Positions 23,719-33,025 of a DNA stretch of 64,000 nt are shown in pieces. Location of the stretch: the NCBI RefSeq assembly GCF_014982805.1, contig NZ_JADCKC010000002.1:372001-436000 (forward strand), in the 5' to 3' direction. Position 1 is the stretch's first letter. Each line of letters opens with the position of its first letter. This DNA comes from Gemmiger gallinarum (lineage in GTDB: Bacteria; Bacillota; Clostridia; Oscillospirales; Ruminococcaceae). Under the pieces are notes generated by a model, which searched no databases, was not told where the DNA came from, and saw only the letters and a list, made by a program, of their open reading frames with translations. Made by a program: the position numbers and the translations under genes.

Positions 23719-26516
23719 CCTTGGAATTGTGCGCCTTCGGGCCCTATGCCGCCAAGACCGAGCTGGATTTTTCCCGGTTCGGCCAAGGCGGGCTGTTTCT
23801 CATTTCCGGCGATACCGGCGCAGGCAAGACGGCGCTGTTTGACGCCGTGACCTATGCCCTCTACGGGGAGGTCACCGGCGCCTACCGCGCTCCCGACATG
23901 CTGCGCAGCGATTTTGCCGACCCCTCCGCCACCACCTATGTCCGGCTGACCTTTGAGCACCGGGGCCGCACCTATACCGTCTACCGCACCCCCGAACAGC
24001 AGCGCCGCAAGGCCCGGGGGGAGGGCACCACCACCGCTGCCGCCAAGGCCGAACTGCTGCGGGAGCCGGATGCCCCGGTGTCCGGCACCCGTCCGGTCAC
24101 CGCTGCCATCACCGACCTGCTGGGCATCGACGCCCGGCAGTTTGCCCAGGTGTCCATGCTGGCCCAGAACGACTTTACCCGGCTGCTCAACGCCCCCTCC
24201 GCCGACCGCAGCGCCATTCTGCGGCAGATTTTCGGCACGGCGTCCTACCAGCAGCTGGGGGCCGCCGCCCAGCGCCGCGCCCGGGAAGCGGAAGCCGACG
24301 CCAACCGGGCCGACGACGGGGTGCTTTTGCAAATGGGCGCCCTGACCGCCGACCCCGGCCTGCCCGAGGCCGACGCCCTGGCCGAGCTCCAGTCCGCCCA
24401 TGACCCCTACCAGGCCGCCCGGGCCGCCGAGCTGGCCGAGACCCTCATTGCCGCCGACGAGAAGGCTTCCGAGGAGGCCTCCCGCCAGGTGGAGGCGCTG
24501 GATGCCGACATTGCAAAGACCTCCGCCGCCCTGGAATCCGCCCGGGCGCTGGCGGGGCAGCGGGCCGATTTGGCCGCCGCCCGGAAGTCCCTGGCCGACC
24601 TGCAAACCGCCCTGCCGGAACAGCAGAAGGCCTGGGCCGACACCGAGGCCCGCCGTCCCGAGCTGGAGACGCTGGCCGCCTCCCTGCAGGGTCTGGCGGA
24701 GGAATTTCCCCGCCACAAGATTCTGGCCGATGCCCGCAAGGCCGCCGATACCTCCCGCCGGGAGGCTGACGCCGCCGCCAAGGCCCTGACCAATGCCCGG
24801 CAGCAGGATGCCGATCTGGCCAGGACCCAGGCCGACGTCGAGAAAGCCCTGGCCGACTGCGGCACCCCCGACGCCGACCTGGCCCACATAGAGGCCCAGT
24901 CCGAGACGGCGGGCTCCCTGCTGGAGAGCTGCAATGCCCTTCTCGGCGCCCTGCCCGGCCTGCGGGAGGCCGACGAGGCCGCCCGCAAGGCCCAGAGCCG
25001 CTACCTGGACGCCCAGAAAGATGCCGACGAGGCCGCCGGGCGCCACACGGTGCTTTTGCGGGCCCTCAACGCCCAGCGGGCCGGACTGCTGGCCCGGGAC
25101 CTGAGGGAGGGCGCTCCCTGCCCCGTCTGCGGCTCCACCAGCCATCCCGCCCCCGCTCACCTGTCCGACACCGCCGTCACCGAGGGGGAGGTGGACGCCG
25201 CCGCCAAGACCCTGGCCCGCTGCCAGCGCACCGCCACCCAGGCCTCCGCCCAGGCAGGCAGCGCCGCAGCCGCCGCCCGGGCCGCCCGGGAGTCAGTCCT
25301 CAAGGATGCCGACGCCTTTTTTGCCCGGCGCAAAAACCGCTATGACGGTCCCCCCGCCGCTCAGCTGGACGACGACGGGCTCTCTGCCGCCCTGAGCGCC
25401 CAGCGCGCCAGCCTGCAAAAGGGGTTGAAGGAGCTTTCCGCCAAGGTGGAAGCCCTCCGCGTCCGGAAAGCCCAGGCCGCCAGACTCTCCGCCCAGCTCA
25501 CCGGCCTGGCCGACCGGCGCCGGCAGCTGGCCCAGCGGATCACCGCCCTGCAGGCCGACGCCTCCGCCCGGGCCGCCCAGAGTGCCGCCGACGAGGCCAA
25601 AGTCCAGACCGCTGCCGCGGCCCTGCGCTATCCCGACGCCGACGCCCTGCGCAAGGCCCAGGCCGACCTGCAGGCCAGATCCACCGCCCTGCGCAAGGCA
25701 CTGGAGGACGCCACTCAGGCCCGCCGCAAGGCCGAGGAACAGCAGACCGCCCTCACCGAGCGGGTGCGGGCCCTCACGGATACCCTGGCCAACGCCGGGG
25801 GTGCCGACGCCGACCTGCCCGCCCTGGAAAAGACCTGTGCTGACCAGAAGGCCCGCCGCGCCCAGGCCGAGACCGCCCGCCGCACCGCCGACCAGCGCCT
25901 GACCGCCAACCGCACCGCCGCCAAACAGCTGGCGGTGGCCCGCCGCCGGGCCGATGCCGCCCATCAGCGCCACGCCGTGCTGGACAGCCTGTCCCGCACC
26001 CTCAACGGCAACGTGGCGGGGCGGATCAAGCTGCCCTTTGAGCAGTACGTCCAGGCCTTCTATTTTGACGAGGTCATCGAGGCCGCCAACCGCCGTTTTT
26101 CCCGCATGACCGACGGCCAGTACCGTCTGCGCCGCCGCCAGAGCGACGCCATCTCGGGCAAGACCGCCCTGGACCTGGATGTCTTTGACGCCTACACCGG
26201 CAAATACCGTCCGGTGGCCAGCCTGTCGGGCGGCGAGAGCTTTATGGCCGCCCTGAGCCTGGCTTTGGGCATCAGCGACATCATCCAGCAGAGCGCCGGA
26301 GGTGTGCGCATCGACACCCTCTTCATCGACGAGGGCTTCGGCACTCTGGACCCCGACGCACTGGAAAAGGCAGTGGACACCCTGGCCGCCCTGGCGGGCA
26401 ACGACAAACTCATCGGCGTCATCAGCCATGTGGAGGCGCTGCAGAACCGTCTGACCCGGCAGATTCTGGTGGAAAAGACCCGTGCCGGCAGCACCGCCCG
26501 TCTGGTGCTGGACTGA
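23706..26516 (+). CDS. sbcC: exonuclease subunit SbcC (ATPase)
   Basis: 936 residues. Rad50/SMC-type ATPase: Walker A SGDTGAGKT (35-43), long Ala/Arg/Asp-rich coiled coils on both sides of the zinc hook C-P-V-C (Cys472, Cys475), ABC signature SLSGGESF near residue 838 and Walker B LFIDEGFGTLD near 870. Partner of SbcD in repair of hairpins and protein-blocked ends. The coiled coils are unusually rich in Ala, in line with the high GC content. Confidence 0.96.
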   Translation: MRPLTLELCAFGPYAAKTELDFSRFGQGGLFLISGDTGAGKTALFDAVTYALYGEVTGAYRAPDMLRSDFADPSATTYVRLTFEHRGRTYTVYRTPEQQRRKARGEGTTTAAAKAELLREPDAPVSGTRPVTAAITDLLGIDARQFAQVSMLAQNDFTRLLNAPSADRSAILRQIFGTASYQQLGAAAQRRAREAEADANRADDGVLLQMGALTADPGLPEADALAELQSAHDPYQAARAAELAETLIAADEKASEEASRQVEALDADIAKTSAALESARALAGQRADLAAARKSLADLQTALPEQQKAWADTEARRPELETLAASLQGLAEEFPRHKILADARKAADTSRREADAAAKALTNARQQDADLARTQADVEKALADCGTPDADLAHIEAQSETAGSLLESCNALLGALPGLREADEAARKAQSRYLDAQKDADEAAGRHTVLLRALNAQRAGLLARDLREGAPCPVCGSTSHPAPAHLSDTAVTEGEVDAAAKTLARCQRTATQASAQAGSAAAAARAARESVLKDADAFFARRKNRYDGPPAAQLDDDGLSAALSAQRASLQKGLKELSAKVEALRVRKAQAARLSAQLTGLADRRRQLAQRITALQADASARAAQSAADEAKVQTAAAALRYPDADALRKAQADLQARSTALRKALEDATQARRKAEEQQTALTERVRALTDTLANAGGADADLPALEKTCADQKARRAQAETARRTADQRLTANRTAAKQLAVARRRADAAHQRHAVLDSLSRTLNGNVAGRIKLPFEQYVQAFYFDEVIEAANRRFSRMTDGQYRLRRRQSDAISGKTALDLDVFDAYTGKYRPVASLSGGESFMAALSLALGISDIIQQSAGGVRIDTLFIDEGFGTLDPDALEKAVDTLAALAGNDKLIGVISHVEALQNRLTRQILVEKTRAGSTARLVLD

Positions 26517-26557
26517 GCCTTTTCCCCTTTCACACAATCACAAGGAGGGAGTTTCCC

Positions 26558-27121
26558 ATGCAGCTTGTTTCCGGCCGTCCTTCGGCGGAAGAGTGCCTTG
26601 CCCGCAGCGCGCGAGAAGTGCGCTGCTATGATTTTCTCGACCGTCTGGCCATTTCTTATGAGCGGGTGGACCACCCCGCCGCCGACACCATGGAGGTCTG
26701 CGCCGACATTGACCGGGTGCTTGGCGCCACCATCTGCAAGAATCTGTTTCTCTGCAACCGGCAGCAGACCGCCTTTTATCTGCTCATGATCCCCGGGGGC
26801 AAGGTGTTCCACACCAAGGATCTGTCCCATCAGCTGGGCATCGCCCGCCTGAGCTTCGGCAGTGCCGACAAAATGGCGGAACTTCTGGACGTGCATCCCG
26901 GCAGCGTCAGCGTGCTGGCCCTGATGAACGACCCCGACCGCCGGGTCCGCCTGCTCATCGATGAAGATGTGCGCAAGGGTGCCTTTTTCGGCTGCCACCC
27001 CTGCGAGAACACCTCCAGCCTGCGGCTGTCCACCGACGACCTGCTCCACAAAATTCTGCCCGCCCTGGGCCACGAGCCCACCTTCGTCACCCTGCCCGAC
27101 GCCGCCGCGCCCCAGGGCTGA
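26558..27121 (+). CDS. YbaK/aminoacyl-tRNA deacylase domain protein (PrdX/ProX-like)
   Basis: 187 residues with AAGGAGGGA upstream. The YbaK fold shows in YERVDHPAADTME, GATICKNLFLCN (with the conserved Lys), FYLLMIPGGKVFHTKDLSHQLG and a G-S-V-S-V-LALMND loop. Free-standing members hydrolyse mischarged tRNAs such as Ala-tRNA(Pro). It lies between sbcC and a PLP decarboxylase gene in the same direction. Confidence 0.88.
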   Translation: MQLVSGRPSAEECLARSAREVRCYDFLDRLAISYERVDHPAADTMEVCADIDRVLGATICKNLFLCNRQQTAFYLLMIPGGKVFHTKDLSHQLGIARLSFGSADKMAELLDVHPGSVSVLALMNDPDRRVRLLIDEDVRKGAFFGCHPCENTSSLRLSTDDLLHKILPALGHEPTFVTLPDAAAPQG

Positions 27122-27141
27122 CCCCTTTCAGGAGAGACACC

Positions 27142-28596
27142 ATGCCCCAGGACACCCATATTCTTGAAACCCGGCTCATCGCCCTGGCAAAGACCCGCTA
27201 CCCCCTGCACATGCCGGGGCACAAGCGCCGGGTGGAGCCCGCCCCCGGCCTGCCCGCCGCCTGGGACTTTACCGAAGTCCCCGGTTCCGACGACCTCCAC
27301 GAGGCCGAGGGCATTCTGGCCGACGCCATGGCCCGCACCGCCGCCCTGTGGGGCGCTGCCCGCACCTTCTACCTCATCAACGGGGCCACCTGCGGCCTGC
27401 TGGCGGGCATCCGGGCTCTGGCCCCCGCGGGCAGCACAGTGATCGCCGCCCGCAACTGCCATAAATCAGTGTTCCATGCTCTGGAGCTGGGCGGCCTCCA
27501 TGCCCGGTGGGTCATGCCCCGGCCGGACGAGGCCTTCGGCATCCACGGCAGCGTGGCCCCCGACGGCCTGGCCGCCGCCCTGAACGCCTGCCCCGAAGCC
27601 CGGTGCGTCATCCTCACCAGCCCCACCTATGAGGGGGTTTTAAGCGACATTGCCGCCCTGGCCGCCCTCTGCCATGCCCACGGCGTTCCCCTGCTGGTGG
27701 ACGAGGCCCACGGCGCTCATTACCTGCCCTTTGCGGAAGCCTATGGCTGGCGGGGCGGGGCACTGGCGGCGGGGGCGGATGTGGTCATCCAGAGCCCCCA
27801 CAAGACGCTGCCCAGCCTGACCCAGACGGCGCTGCTCCATCTGGGCGGGGTGTACGGCCCGGCCCTGGCAGATAAAATTGCCCGGCAGCTGGAAATCTTC
27901 GAGACCAGCTCCCCCTCCTACCCCCTCATGGCGTCGCTGGACGGCTGCACCGGCCTGCTGGCCGCCCATGGGGAGGAATGGTTCGCCGCCTGGGCAGAGC
28001 ACTTGAGCCGCTTTGACCGGGCAGTGACCGGGCTTTCCCGGCTGCGGGTGTTTTGCCACGGGGCGGACCGGCTGGCCGACCACCCCGCCTGCTTTGCCCA
28101 CGACCCGGGCAAACTCCTTCTGGACGGCAGCGGCGCCGGCCTGACGGGGGCGCAGCTGGCCGACGCCCTGCGGGACCGGGGCTTTGAGCTGGAGATGGTG
28201 TGCGGGGATCTGGTCCTGGCCATGACCAGCCCCTGCGACGTCGACGACGCCCTGGACCGGCTGGCATGTGCCTTGCTGGAAATCGACGCCGCCGCCCCCG
28301 TCACAGTCCCATCCCGGACCGCCTCCCATCTTGCCCCGCCCCCGCCGGGGGAGGCAGTGTACCCCATCGCCCGGGCTCTGGAAATGCCCGCCGCCCCCTG
28401 CGAGATGGCCCAGGTGGAGGGCCGCATTGCCGCCGAGTTTGTCTGGGCCTACCCGCCGGGGGTGCCCCTCATTGTGCCGGGGGAGCGGATTACCCGCCGG
28501 GTGCTGGACGCCTGCGCCGCTCTGACTGCCCGGGGCACCGCTCTCCATCACAAGGGGGGCACACCTCCCCATCGGCTGCTGGTTCTGGCCCGGTGA
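27142..28596 (+). CDS. Orn/Lys/Arg decarboxylase family PLP enzyme
   Basis: 484 residues. MPGHKRR near the N-terminus, the cofactor segment QSPHKTLPSLTQT with Schiff-base Lys221, LLVDEAHGAH with the PLP Asp, and the C-terminal AYPPGVPLIVPGERI are the marks of the clostridial/Bacillus Orn/Lys/Arg decarboxylase (SpeA/YaaO) group. It lacks the N-terminal response-regulator wing of the inducible enterobacterial enzymes. Product is probably agmatine, cadaverine or putrescine. The gene ends before a two-way terminator. Confidence 0.92.
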   Translation: MPQDTHILETRLIALAKTRYPLHMPGHKRRVEPAPGLPAAWDFTEVPGSDDLHEAEGILADAMARTAALWGAARTFYLINGATCGLLAGIRALAPAGSTVIAARNCHKSVFHALELGGLHARWVMPRPDEAFGIHGSVAPDGLAAALNACPEARCVILTSPTYEGVLSDIAALAALCHAHGVPLLVDEAHGAHYLPFAEAYGWRGGALAAGADVVIQSPHKTLPSLTQTALLHLGGVYGPALADKIARQLEIFETSSPSYPLMASLDGCTGLLAAHGEEWFAAWAEHLSRFDRAVTGLSRLRVFCHGADRLADHPACFAHDPGKLLLDGSGAGLTGAQLADALRDRGFELEMVCGDLVLAMTSPCDVDDALDRLACALLEIDAAAPVTVPSRTASHLAPPPPGEAVYPIARALEMPAAPCEMAQVEGRIAAEFVWAYPPGVPLIVPGERITRRVLDACAALTARGTALHHKGGTPPHRLLVLAR

Positions 28597-28681
28597 CCCT
28601 CTGTCCCTTCCCGCCAAAATCCAAAAAGTTTTCCACAATTTCAACGCCTGCGGAGGAAAGTTTTCCCCCCGCGGCAGCAAA

Positions 28682-28723
28682 AAAACAGGCCCTGCCTCCC
28701 CAACGGGAAGCAGGGCCTGTTTT
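28682..28723. terminator. two-way terminator between convergent genes
   Basis: AAAACAGGCCCTGC / GCAGGGCCTGTTTT stem with a 14-base loop; serves the plus-strand decarboxylase run and the minus-strand transketolase operon. Confidence 0.85.
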
Positions 28724-28731
28724 GATGTTCG

Positions 28732-29679
28732 TTATTTCTGGATGAAATCGGTGATGGCCGCGGTGATGTGATCGGCAGTCAGGCCGAAGTCCGCCAGAAC
28801 CTCCCAGGCGGGAGCCGAATGGCCGAACTGGTCGTTGACGCCGATGCGGCGCACGGGGGTGGGCAGCTGCTCGCTGAGCAGGGAGCAGACCGCCTCGCCC
28901 AGACCGCCGATGACGCTGTGCTCCTCCACCGTCATGACCCGCTTGCAGTCGTGGGCCGCGCGGAGGACCAGATCGTCATCCAGGGGCTTGATGGTAGGCA
29001 TATTGATGACCCGCACACCGATGCCCTGCTTTTTCAGGACCGCGGCAGCCTTGAGGGTCTCACCCACCATAAGGCCGTTGGCGATGACCGCAATGTCAAA
29101 ACCGTCGGTGAGCTGTTCGCCCTTGCCGATCTCAAAGCTGTACTTCATCTCGTCGTGGATGACCGGTGCAGCCAGGCGGCCCAGGCGCAGATAGACGGGA
29201 CCGTTGTGGCGGTAAGCAGCCTTGACGGCGGCGCGGGCTTCCACATCGTCGGCAGGGCAGATGACAGTCATGCCGGGGATGGAGCGCATGAGGGCAAAGT
29301 CCTCGCAGCACTGGTGGGAGGCACCGTCCTCACCCACAGAAAGTCCGCCATGGGTGGCGGCGATCTTGACGTTGAGGTGGGGGTAGCCGATGGTGTTGCG
29401 GATCTGCTCATAGGCACGGCCCGCCGCAAACATGGCAAAGCTGGAGACAAAGGGCACATAGCCGCAGGTGGAAAGGCCCGCAGCCACACCCATCATGTTG
29501 GCCTCGGCAATGCCGCAGTCAAAGAACCGCTCGGGGTATGCGTCCCGGAACATGCAGGTCTTGGTGGAGACGGACAGGTCGGCATCCAGCACGACCAGAT
29601 CGTTGCAGCCCGCGTCGGCCAGCTCCACCAGAGCATGGCCATAGCTGTCACGCGTAGCAATCAGTTTGTTTTCCGGCAT
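28732..29679 (-). CDS. transketolase, C-terminal subunit
   Basis: 315 residues: pyrimidine-binding domain (DADLSVSTKT, FDCGIAEANMMGVAAGL with the catalytic Glu, ATHGGLSVGEDGASHQ) plus the C-terminal transketolase domain (MTVEEHSVIGGLGEAV). Works with the N-terminal subunit to move two-carbon units in the non-oxidative pentose phosphate pathway. Its ATG overlaps the stop of the upstream subunit by one base (TGATG), indicating coupled translation. Confidence 0.95.
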   Translation of the reverse strand: MPENKLIATRDSYGHALVELADAGCNDLVVLDADLSVSTKTCMFRDAYPERFFDCGIAEANMMGVAAGLSTCGYVPFVSSFAMFAAGRAYEQIRNTIGYPHLNVKIAATHGGLSVGEDGASHQCCEDFALMRSIPGMTVICPADDVEARAAVKAAYRHNGPVYLRLGRLAAPVIHDEMKYSFEIGKGEQLTDGFDIAVIANGLMVGETLKAAAVLKKQGIGVRVINMPTIKPLDDDLVLRAAHDCKRVMTVEEHSVIGGLGEAVCSLLSEQLPTPVRRIGVNDQFGHSAPAWEVLADFGLTADHITAAITDFIQK

Positions 29680-30539
29680 CAGCGCTGTGCCTCCTTCTCC
29701 AGCAGGTCGTAGGCCTGATGCAGCTCGGCCATCGCCTGGGTGTATTCATCATCATTGGGGGCCTTGCCGTGCCAGTCCACCTGGTTTTCCATGTAGCTGA
29801 CGCCCAGGCCCTTGGTGGTGTGCAGCAAAAAGCAGGTGGGCTTGCCGCTGCCGTGGGCGCGGTCGAACAGGATAAAGGCCTGTTCCAGCTCGGACACCGA
29901 GTTGCCGTTGCAGACGATGGTATTGAAGCCGAAGGCATCCATCTTCTGGTCCAGCGGCTCGCTGGACATGACCTTGCCGGTGGGGCCGTCGATCTGCAGG
30001 CCGTTGACATCGACCATAATGCAGAGGTTGTCCAGCTTGTAGTGGGAGGCAAACATAAAGGCTTCCCAGCACTGGCCTTCCTCGATCTCGCCGTCACCCA
30101 GCAGGGTAAAGACGTTGACGCCGGATTTCTGCATTTTGGCAGCCAGCGCCATGCCGCAGGCAGTGGACACACCCTGACCCAGGCTGCCGGTGGACATATC
30201 CACGCCCGGCACGGTGTTCATGTTGGGGTGTCCTTCCAGATAGCTGCCGTCATGGCGCAGGGTGGGCAGGTCGCGCACGGGGAAAAATCCGCGCTCCGCC
30301 AGGGTGGCGTACAGTGCGGGGGCGCAGTGGCCCTTGGACAGCACGAAACGATCCCGCAGGGGGTCCTTGGGATTTTCGGTGTCGACGTTCATAACCTTGA
30401 AATACAGATAGGTCAGCACATCGGCGGCAGACAAACTTCCGCCGGGATGTCCGCATTTGGCGCCGTGCGTTGCTTCAATGATGCCCATCCGCACGCGGGT
30501 CGCAGTCATTTTCAACTGCAACACTTCAGCTTTTGTCAT
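29679..30539 (-). CDS. transketolase, N-terminal subunit
   Basis: 286 residues with the thiamine diphosphate domain: ATHGAKCGHPGGSLSAAD (about 23-40), SKGHCAPALY (68-77), GSLGQGVSTACGMA and the cofactor motif GDGEIEEGQCWEA (148-160) ending near IMVDVNG. Split transketolases are usual in clostridia and archaea. ATG 30539 follows GGAGGAAG. Confidence 0.95.
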   Translation of the reverse strand: MTKAEVLQLKMTATRVRMGIIEATHGAKCGHPGGSLSAADVLTYLYFKVMNVDTENPKDPLRDRFVLSKGHCAPALYATLAERGFFPVRDLPTLRHDGSYLEGHPNMNTVPGVDMSTGSLGQGVSTACGMALAAKMQKSGVNVFTLLGDGEIEEGQCWEAFMFASHYKLDNLCIMVDVNGLQIDGPTGKVMSSEPLDQKMDAFGFNTIVCNGNSVSELEQAFILFDRAHGSGKPTCFLLHTTKGLGVSYMENQVDWHGKAPNDDEYTQAMAELHQAYDLLEKEAQR

Positions 30540-30632
30540 AACGCTTCCTCCAGATGACCAGGATCAAGGGTCAGGACGGCAATGCCGTCGGTAAATACAA
30601 TATTTGGCGGCAGCGTACACCGCCGCGGTTTT

Positions 30633-30662
30633 ATTATACACGCAAACACTGCCCTATCGCAA
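30633..30662 (-). promoter_or_regulatory. promoter of the transketolase operon
   Basis: Minus strand TTGCGA (30657-30662), 18-base spacer, TATAAT (30633-30638). The ~90-base leader contains a small GACGGC/GCCGTC hairpin. Confidence 0.65.
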
Positions 30663-30702
30663 CATGTTTTTACAAAAAAGGCCGGACTTCTGCACAGAGT
30701 TC

Positions 30703-32163
30703 TTACTCACAGCCTGTGCAGTCCTCACTGCAGGCCTGTCCGCCCGCCGACGCCTCTGCCGACAGGGACGCCCCCGCCAGTTCCGGGTCCATGGCCTCGG
30801 CCACTTTCAGCATCAATGCGCACTCGATGCGCTTGCGGAACAGTTTGCAGCCATACTCGTAAACGCCGTGGATGTCGCCGGTGGCGTGCAGGGCGTTGGC
30901 GGCGCAGCCGCCGGCGCAGTAGAGCCGTGCCCAGCAGTCGGCGCAGTCGGGGCGGGCATAGACGTTGCAGAGCTTGAACTCATCCCGCAGGGCAGTGTTG
31001 GTCACGCCGTCCCAGACATTGCCCAGCTTGTAGTCGGGGTCGCCCACAAACTGATGGCAGGGGTACAGGTCACCCCAGGGGGTGACTGCCATGTACTCGG
31101 TGCCGGAACCGCAGCCCGAAATGCGCTTGTAGATGCAGGGGCCATGGGCCAGGTCGATCATGTAGTGGTAGAAGGTGATGGGCTTGCCCGCCTTTTCCCG
31201 GCGGAGCATGTCCTTGGCCAGCAGTTCATACTGGTCAAAGAGGACAGGCAGGTCAGCCTCGGTGAGGGCCTCAGGGCTGCCCGCCGCGCTGACCACCGGC
31301 TCCATGGACAGCTCGGTGAAGCCCAGGTCGTCCGCCATGTGGAACAGGTCGTTGGTAAAGTCGGTGTTGTAATGGGTGAAGGTGCCCCGCATGTAATAGT
31401 TCTTGTCGCCCCGGGCCTTGACCAGCTTCTGGAACTTGGGCACGATGCGGTCGTAGCTGCCGTTGCCCGCCAGGTCCTTGCGGAAGCGGTCGTTGACCTC
31501 CTTGCGGCCGTCCAGGGAAAGCACCACATTGTAGCACTCCCGGTTGGCCCACTCAATGACCTCGTCGGTGATGCCGATGCCGTTGGTGGTCAGGGTGAAG
31601 CGGAAGTTCTTGCCCGCCTGCTTTTCGATGCTGCGGGCGTAGGCCACCAGCTGTTTGCAGACTTCAAAGTTCATCAGCGGTTCGCCGCCGAAGAAGTCCA
31701 CTTCCAGGTTATGACGGCTGCCCGAATGCTCCACCAGGAAATCCAGCGCGCGCTTGCCGGTCTCAAAGCTCATCAGGCCGCTCTCGCCGTGGAACTTGCC
31801 CTGAGCGGCAAAGCAGTAATGGCAGTTCAGGTTGCAGGTGTGGGCCACATGCAGGCACAGTGCCTTGACCACGGTGCTGCGCTTTTTGAACTCGAACGCC
31901 TTGTCCTCGTAGGCATCGGGGGCGAAAAGCTTTCCGGCAGCCGTCAGCTCATCGATGTCGTCAAAGCAGTCGGAGATGTCGGCAGCGGACACTTCGGGAT
32001 GCCCGGCATATTTCTTTGCCAGCAGGTCTTCGGCCTCGGCGCGGGGATGCCCGGCGTCGATGAGGGCGATGGCGTCATAGGCAAGCTCGTCCACCGCATG
32101 GACACTGCCGCTGTACACGTCTACCACAATGTTGTAGCCGCCAAGCTTGTATTGATGGATCAT
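30703..32163 (-). CDS. SCIFF peptide radical SAM maturase
   Basis: 486 residues from ATG 32163 with AAGGAG upstream. A RiPP recognition-type N-terminus (about 1-90) precedes the radical SAM motif CNLNCHYC (Cys110, 114, 117), GGEPLMNF, and a SPASM domain holding two auxiliary clusters (CIYKRISGCGSG, YPCHQFVGD, CADCWARLYCAGGCAANA). The C-terminus is Cys-rich (CSEDCTGCE). It installs thioether links into the SCIFF (six Cys in forty-five) peptide encoded just upstream, in the cytoplasm. The pair is near universal in Clostridia; the product's role is still unknown. Confidence 0.95.
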   Translation of the reverse strand: MIHQYKLGGYNIVVDVYSGSVHAVDELAYDAIALIDAGHPRAEAEDLLAKKYAGHPEVSAADISDCFDDIDELTAAGKLFAPDAYEDKAFEFKKRSTVVKALCLHVAHTCNLNCHYCFAAQGKFHGESGLMSFETGKRALDFLVEHSGSRHNLEVDFFGGEPLMNFEVCKQLVAYARSIEKQAGKNFRFTLTTNGIGITDEVIEWANRECYNVVLSLDGRKEVNDRFRKDLAGNGSYDRIVPKFQKLVKARGDKNYYMRGTFTHYNTDFTNDLFHMADDLGFTELSMEPVVSAAGSPEALTEADLPVLFDQYELLAKDMLRREKAGKPITFYHYMIDLAHGPCIYKRISGCGSGTEYMAVTPWGDLYPCHQFVGDPDYKLGNVWDGVTNTALRDEFKLCNVYARPDCADCWARLYCAGGCAANALHATGDIHGVYEYGCKLFRKRIECALMLKVAEAMDPELAGASLSAEASAGGQACSEDCTGCE

Positions 32164-32188
32164 AGAAAACTCCTTGGGCGCAGCGCGC

Positions 32189-32220
32189 AAAAAAATGGCC
32201 GGAATGCAATGCATCCCGGC
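32189..32220 (-). terminator. attenuator hairpin between SCIFF precursor and maturase genes
   Basis: Minus strand: GCCGGGAT...ATTCCGGC stem directly followed by CATTTTTTTG, an intrinsic-terminator shape, placed 27 bases after the precursor stop and 26 bases before the maturase start. It would let most transcripts end after the precursor. Confidence 0.7.
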
Positions 32221-32246
32221 GGTGGGTCATTGGGCCGCAGGCGAAA

Positions 32247-32396
32247 TCAGTTGTTCTCAGCCTTTTCGCAGGGCTGGTTGGCAATGCCGCAGCTGGTCTT
32301 GCAGGCGCTCTGGCAGGAGGTCTGGCACTCGCCGCAGCCGCCGTTCTCAACGCTCTTCGCCATGTCACGGGTATCGAGAGAAAGAATGTGTTTCAT
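32247..32396 (-). CDS. SCIFF ribosomal peptide precursor (six Cys in forty-five)
   Basis: 49 residues. Begins MKHILSLDTRDM and carries exactly six Cys (21, 24, 28, 32, 36, 43) in the pattern C-G-E-C-Q-T-S-C-Q-S-A-C-K-T-S-C, the SCIFF core. It is the substrate of the downstream radical SAM maturase, which forms a thioether bridge. The first half is the leader for enzyme binding. AAGGGGTG lies about ten bases before the start. Confidence 0.95.
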   Translation of the reverse strand: MKHILSLDTRDMAKSVENGGCGECQTSCQSACKTSCGIANQPCEKAENN

Positions 32397-32431
32397 ACAA
32401 ACAGTCACCCCTTAGTATCAAAGTTACCTTC

Positions 32432-32460
32432 ATTTTACACGCCGCCCTGCCGGTTGTCAA
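32432..32460 (-). promoter_or_regulatory. SCIFF promoter
   Basis: Minus strand TTGACA (32455-32460), 17-base spacer, TAAAAT (32432-32437); near consensus. It lies only about 70 bases after the last gene of the phage-like cassette. Confidence 0.8.
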
Positions 32461-32530
32461 GGCTTGGGGCGCCGTCTGAGGCACTGCAGCGGGCACAGTC
32501 CGCCCGCCGCGGCGATGGTTTGCTCCCCGG

Positions 32531-33025
32531 TCAGACCTCGGGGGTACCGGAGTCGGAGTCGTCCTCCCCGCTTCCCGCCGGATGCTCCGCCGCCCGTTTG
32601 CCTGCCGCCAACAGCCTGACCAGCCCTGCCGGTACCGGCGCCCCCATGTCGGCGGCATTCTCGGCAATGGAGCCAAGCTCCGTGAAAATGTACCAGACCA
32701 GAATCACCGGCAGCACCAGCGAGGTGTAGGAGATATTCAGCCCGGGCAAATGGGGCACTGCCAGGGCCAGAACGTTATCCACCACCGCAGCGACCAGCAC
32801 CACCAGGATCATGCCGCCTTTGTGCCAGATGCCCGCCCGGGCAACAGCACTGGACCACTCCCCTTTTGCCGCAGCCGCCGCGCTGCCGCTGATCCAGTCG
32901 ATGGCCATGCACACCACCCAGGCGACCACCAGCCACCCCAGCCAGCCAAAGGCCGCGGTGAATGCGCCGCACAGCCCCGCCACCGCCGCCTTGATCCAGA
33001 GAAACACATTGTCTTTGTCCATCAT
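32531..33025 (-). CDS. phage holin (toxin secretion/phage lysis holin family)
   Basis: 164 residues; start ATG 33025 overlaps the lysin stop (TGATG) and follows CGGAGGTG. Four hydrophobic segments (about 7-27, 28-45, 70-92, 100-118) with the middle DWISGSAAAAAKGEWSSAVARAGIWHKGG matching the phi-29-unrelated clostridial holin_4/phi6 family. It makes the membrane holes that release the lysin. Charged disordered C-terminus. Last gene of the cassette. Confidence 0.85.
   Translation of the reverse strand: MMDKDNVFLWIKAAVAGLCGAFTAAFGWLGWLVVAWVVCMAIDWISGSAAAAAKGEWSSAVARAGIWHKGGMILVVLVAAVVDNVLALAVPHLPGLNISYTSLVLPVILVWYIFTELGSIAENAADMGAPVPAGLVRLLAAGKRAAEHPAGSGEDDSDSGTPEV

Noticed and set aside
23538-25160. 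540-codon minus-strand Gly-rich open frame opposite sbcC
   Set aside because: Shadow of the Ala-rich SbcC coiled coil; no ribosome site and no domain.
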